Below are positions 39,509-40,188 of a stretch of 40,188 nt of DNA, piece by piece. Source of the stretch: an uncultured Collinsella sp. (GTDB lineage: Bacteria > Actinomycetota > Coriobacteriia > Coriobacteriales > Coriobacteriaceae); assembly GCA_902470345.1 (NCBI GenBank), contig CABRGB010000011.1:1-40188 (forward strand). The letters are read 5' to 3'. Below the pieces are notes generated by a model that was given only the letters and a program-made list of their open reading frames with translations, was not told where the DNA came from and did no database searches. The first letter of the stretch is position 1. Every line of letters begins with the position of its first letter. The position numbers and the translations under genes are program-made.

Positions 39509-40188
39509 ATGTCCGAGAACGAAGAGATCATGAACGAGACCGAGAACGAGACCATGGCTGCCGAGGTCGAGGCAGTCGAGACCGTGGAGACCGAAGCTGC
39601 CGAGGTTGAGGCTGCTGCCGAGGTTTCCGCCGAGGAGGAGGCCGAGGTTGTCGAGGCCGCCGTTGATTACGATGACGAAGAGCTGATGGACAAGATGCAG
39701 AAGGCCGCCCGCCTGCTGCGTAGCCGTCGCTTTGCTATTTCCAAGGAGGAGGAGGCCAAGGCCGAGCGCATGGCGAACATCGAGCGCGCCATCAAGCTTC
39801 TTGACCTCAAGCCCAAGATGGAGCAGAAGGAAATGTCCGACTTGCTGGGCATGCGCCTTCGTGAGCTCGATGGCCTGATGGCTGAGGCCGAGGCTGCCGA
39901 TCTGGTCGGCCGCATCGACGACGCCGAGGGCGATATGCGCAAGATTGTTGTCTTCGCCGCCGAGGATGCCGCTGAGGGCCTGGTCGAGCTTGCCAACAAG
40001 AAGGAGAAGCTCCTGCCCGGGCTTTCTTACGAGGAGGCCACCGAGCTGATGGCCGCTCTCGATAAGGTTATCGCTCCGCTCGTCGCCATGGGCCTGGACG
40101 AGGATCGCGGTCCTCGCGGCGGCCGTGACGACCGTGGTGGCCGTGGCGGCGACCGTGGCGGTCGCGGCGGCTTTGGCGATCGTGGTGG
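39509..40188 (+). CDS. MarR-like winged-helix protein with acidic N-terminus and RGG tail (partial)
   Basis: Open at the right edge: 226 codons are seen and no stop. Residues 1-60 are strongly acidic (Glu/Ala/Val runs). Residues about 90-155 look like a MarR-type winged helix: IERAIKLLDL, then QKEMSDLLGMRLRELDGLMA (107-126, helix-turn-helix), then DLVGRIDDAEGDMRKIVVF (131-149, wing). From residue 200 begins an Arg-Gly-Gly repeat tail (GGRDDRGGRGGDRGGRGG), typical of RNA-binding RGG boxes. AAGGAG is 5 nt before the ATG. It may bind nucleic acid as a regulator or RNA-associated factor; the function is not assigned. Confidence 0.8.
   Translation, partial: MSENEEIMNETENETMAAEVEAVETVETEAAEVEAAAEVSAEEEAEVVEAAVDYDDEELMDKMQKAARLLRSRRFAISKEEEAKAERMANIERAIKLLDLKPKMEQKEMSDLLGMRLRELDGLMAEAEAADLVGRIDDAEGDMRKIVVFAAEDAAEGLVELANKKEKLLPGLSYEEATELMAALDKVIAPLVAMGLDEDRGPRGGRDDRGGRGGDRGGRGGFGDRG

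Overview
The window looks like chromosome from a high-GC gut actinobacterium of the Coriobacteriia, most likely Collinsella or a close relative. This is inferred from codon style, strong AGGAGG-type ribosome sites, a bile salt hydrolase, and the general gene repertoire. No tRNA, rRNA, CRISPR array, transposase or phage gene was seen.

Layout. 1-6763 (minus strand): a CobW-type metal-chaperone GTPase, a cysteine-less ArsC/Spx-like protein, a flavodoxin-like reductase, and two paralogous cyclic-di-GMP proteins (GGDEF-PAS-GGDEF-like, and GGDEF-PAS-GGDEF-like-GGDEF-like-EAL). 7082-7951: a patatin-like hydrolase. 8053-10084 (minus): a thiamine salvage operon (thiM, MTH1187-type thiamine-binding protein, thiE) behind a TPP riboswitch and terminator. 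10185-14746 (plus): HAD phosphatase, LysR regulator, MetE-like methyltransferase with a MET-box-like operator, and a uracil permease. 14808-21039 (minus): an NCS2 purine permease, then two tandem 594-residue cell-wall-anchored beta-helix/carbohydrate-binding adhesins, then an esterase. The DNA between the adhesins carries a duplicated 3' end of the permease gene, which records how the tandem pair arose. 21233-24758 (plus): a degenerate peptide deformylase homologue, a structured repeat, a bile salt hydrolase, a gene remnant in an AT-rich patch, and a Tat-exported lipoprotein esterase. 24975-28275 (minus): Kup potassium transporter and an EamA exporter, the latter divergent from a LysR regulator (28393-29250).

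29311-30933 holds an XRE-type helix-turn-helix fused to an AlaA-like aminotransferase. An operator array lies in front of it, and an internal ribosome site sits at the domain junction. 31062-36302 is the most system-like stretch: a LysR-type operator and promoter drive an amidohydrolase-fold protein without its usual metal ligands, two ceramidase-like proteins with complementary motif loss, and a PTS EIIBC transporter. A convergent LysR gene (36365-37288) closes the cluster and is preceded by a second deformylase homologue. A DHA2-type MFS exporter follows.

The window ends inside a protein with an acidic N-terminus, a MarR-like winged helix and an RGG-rich tail.

Functional themes: envelope and host interaction (adhesins, bile salt hydrolase, secreted esterase, c-di-GMP turnover), nucleobase, potassium and thiamine uptake or salvage, and LysR-controlled small-molecule metabolism.
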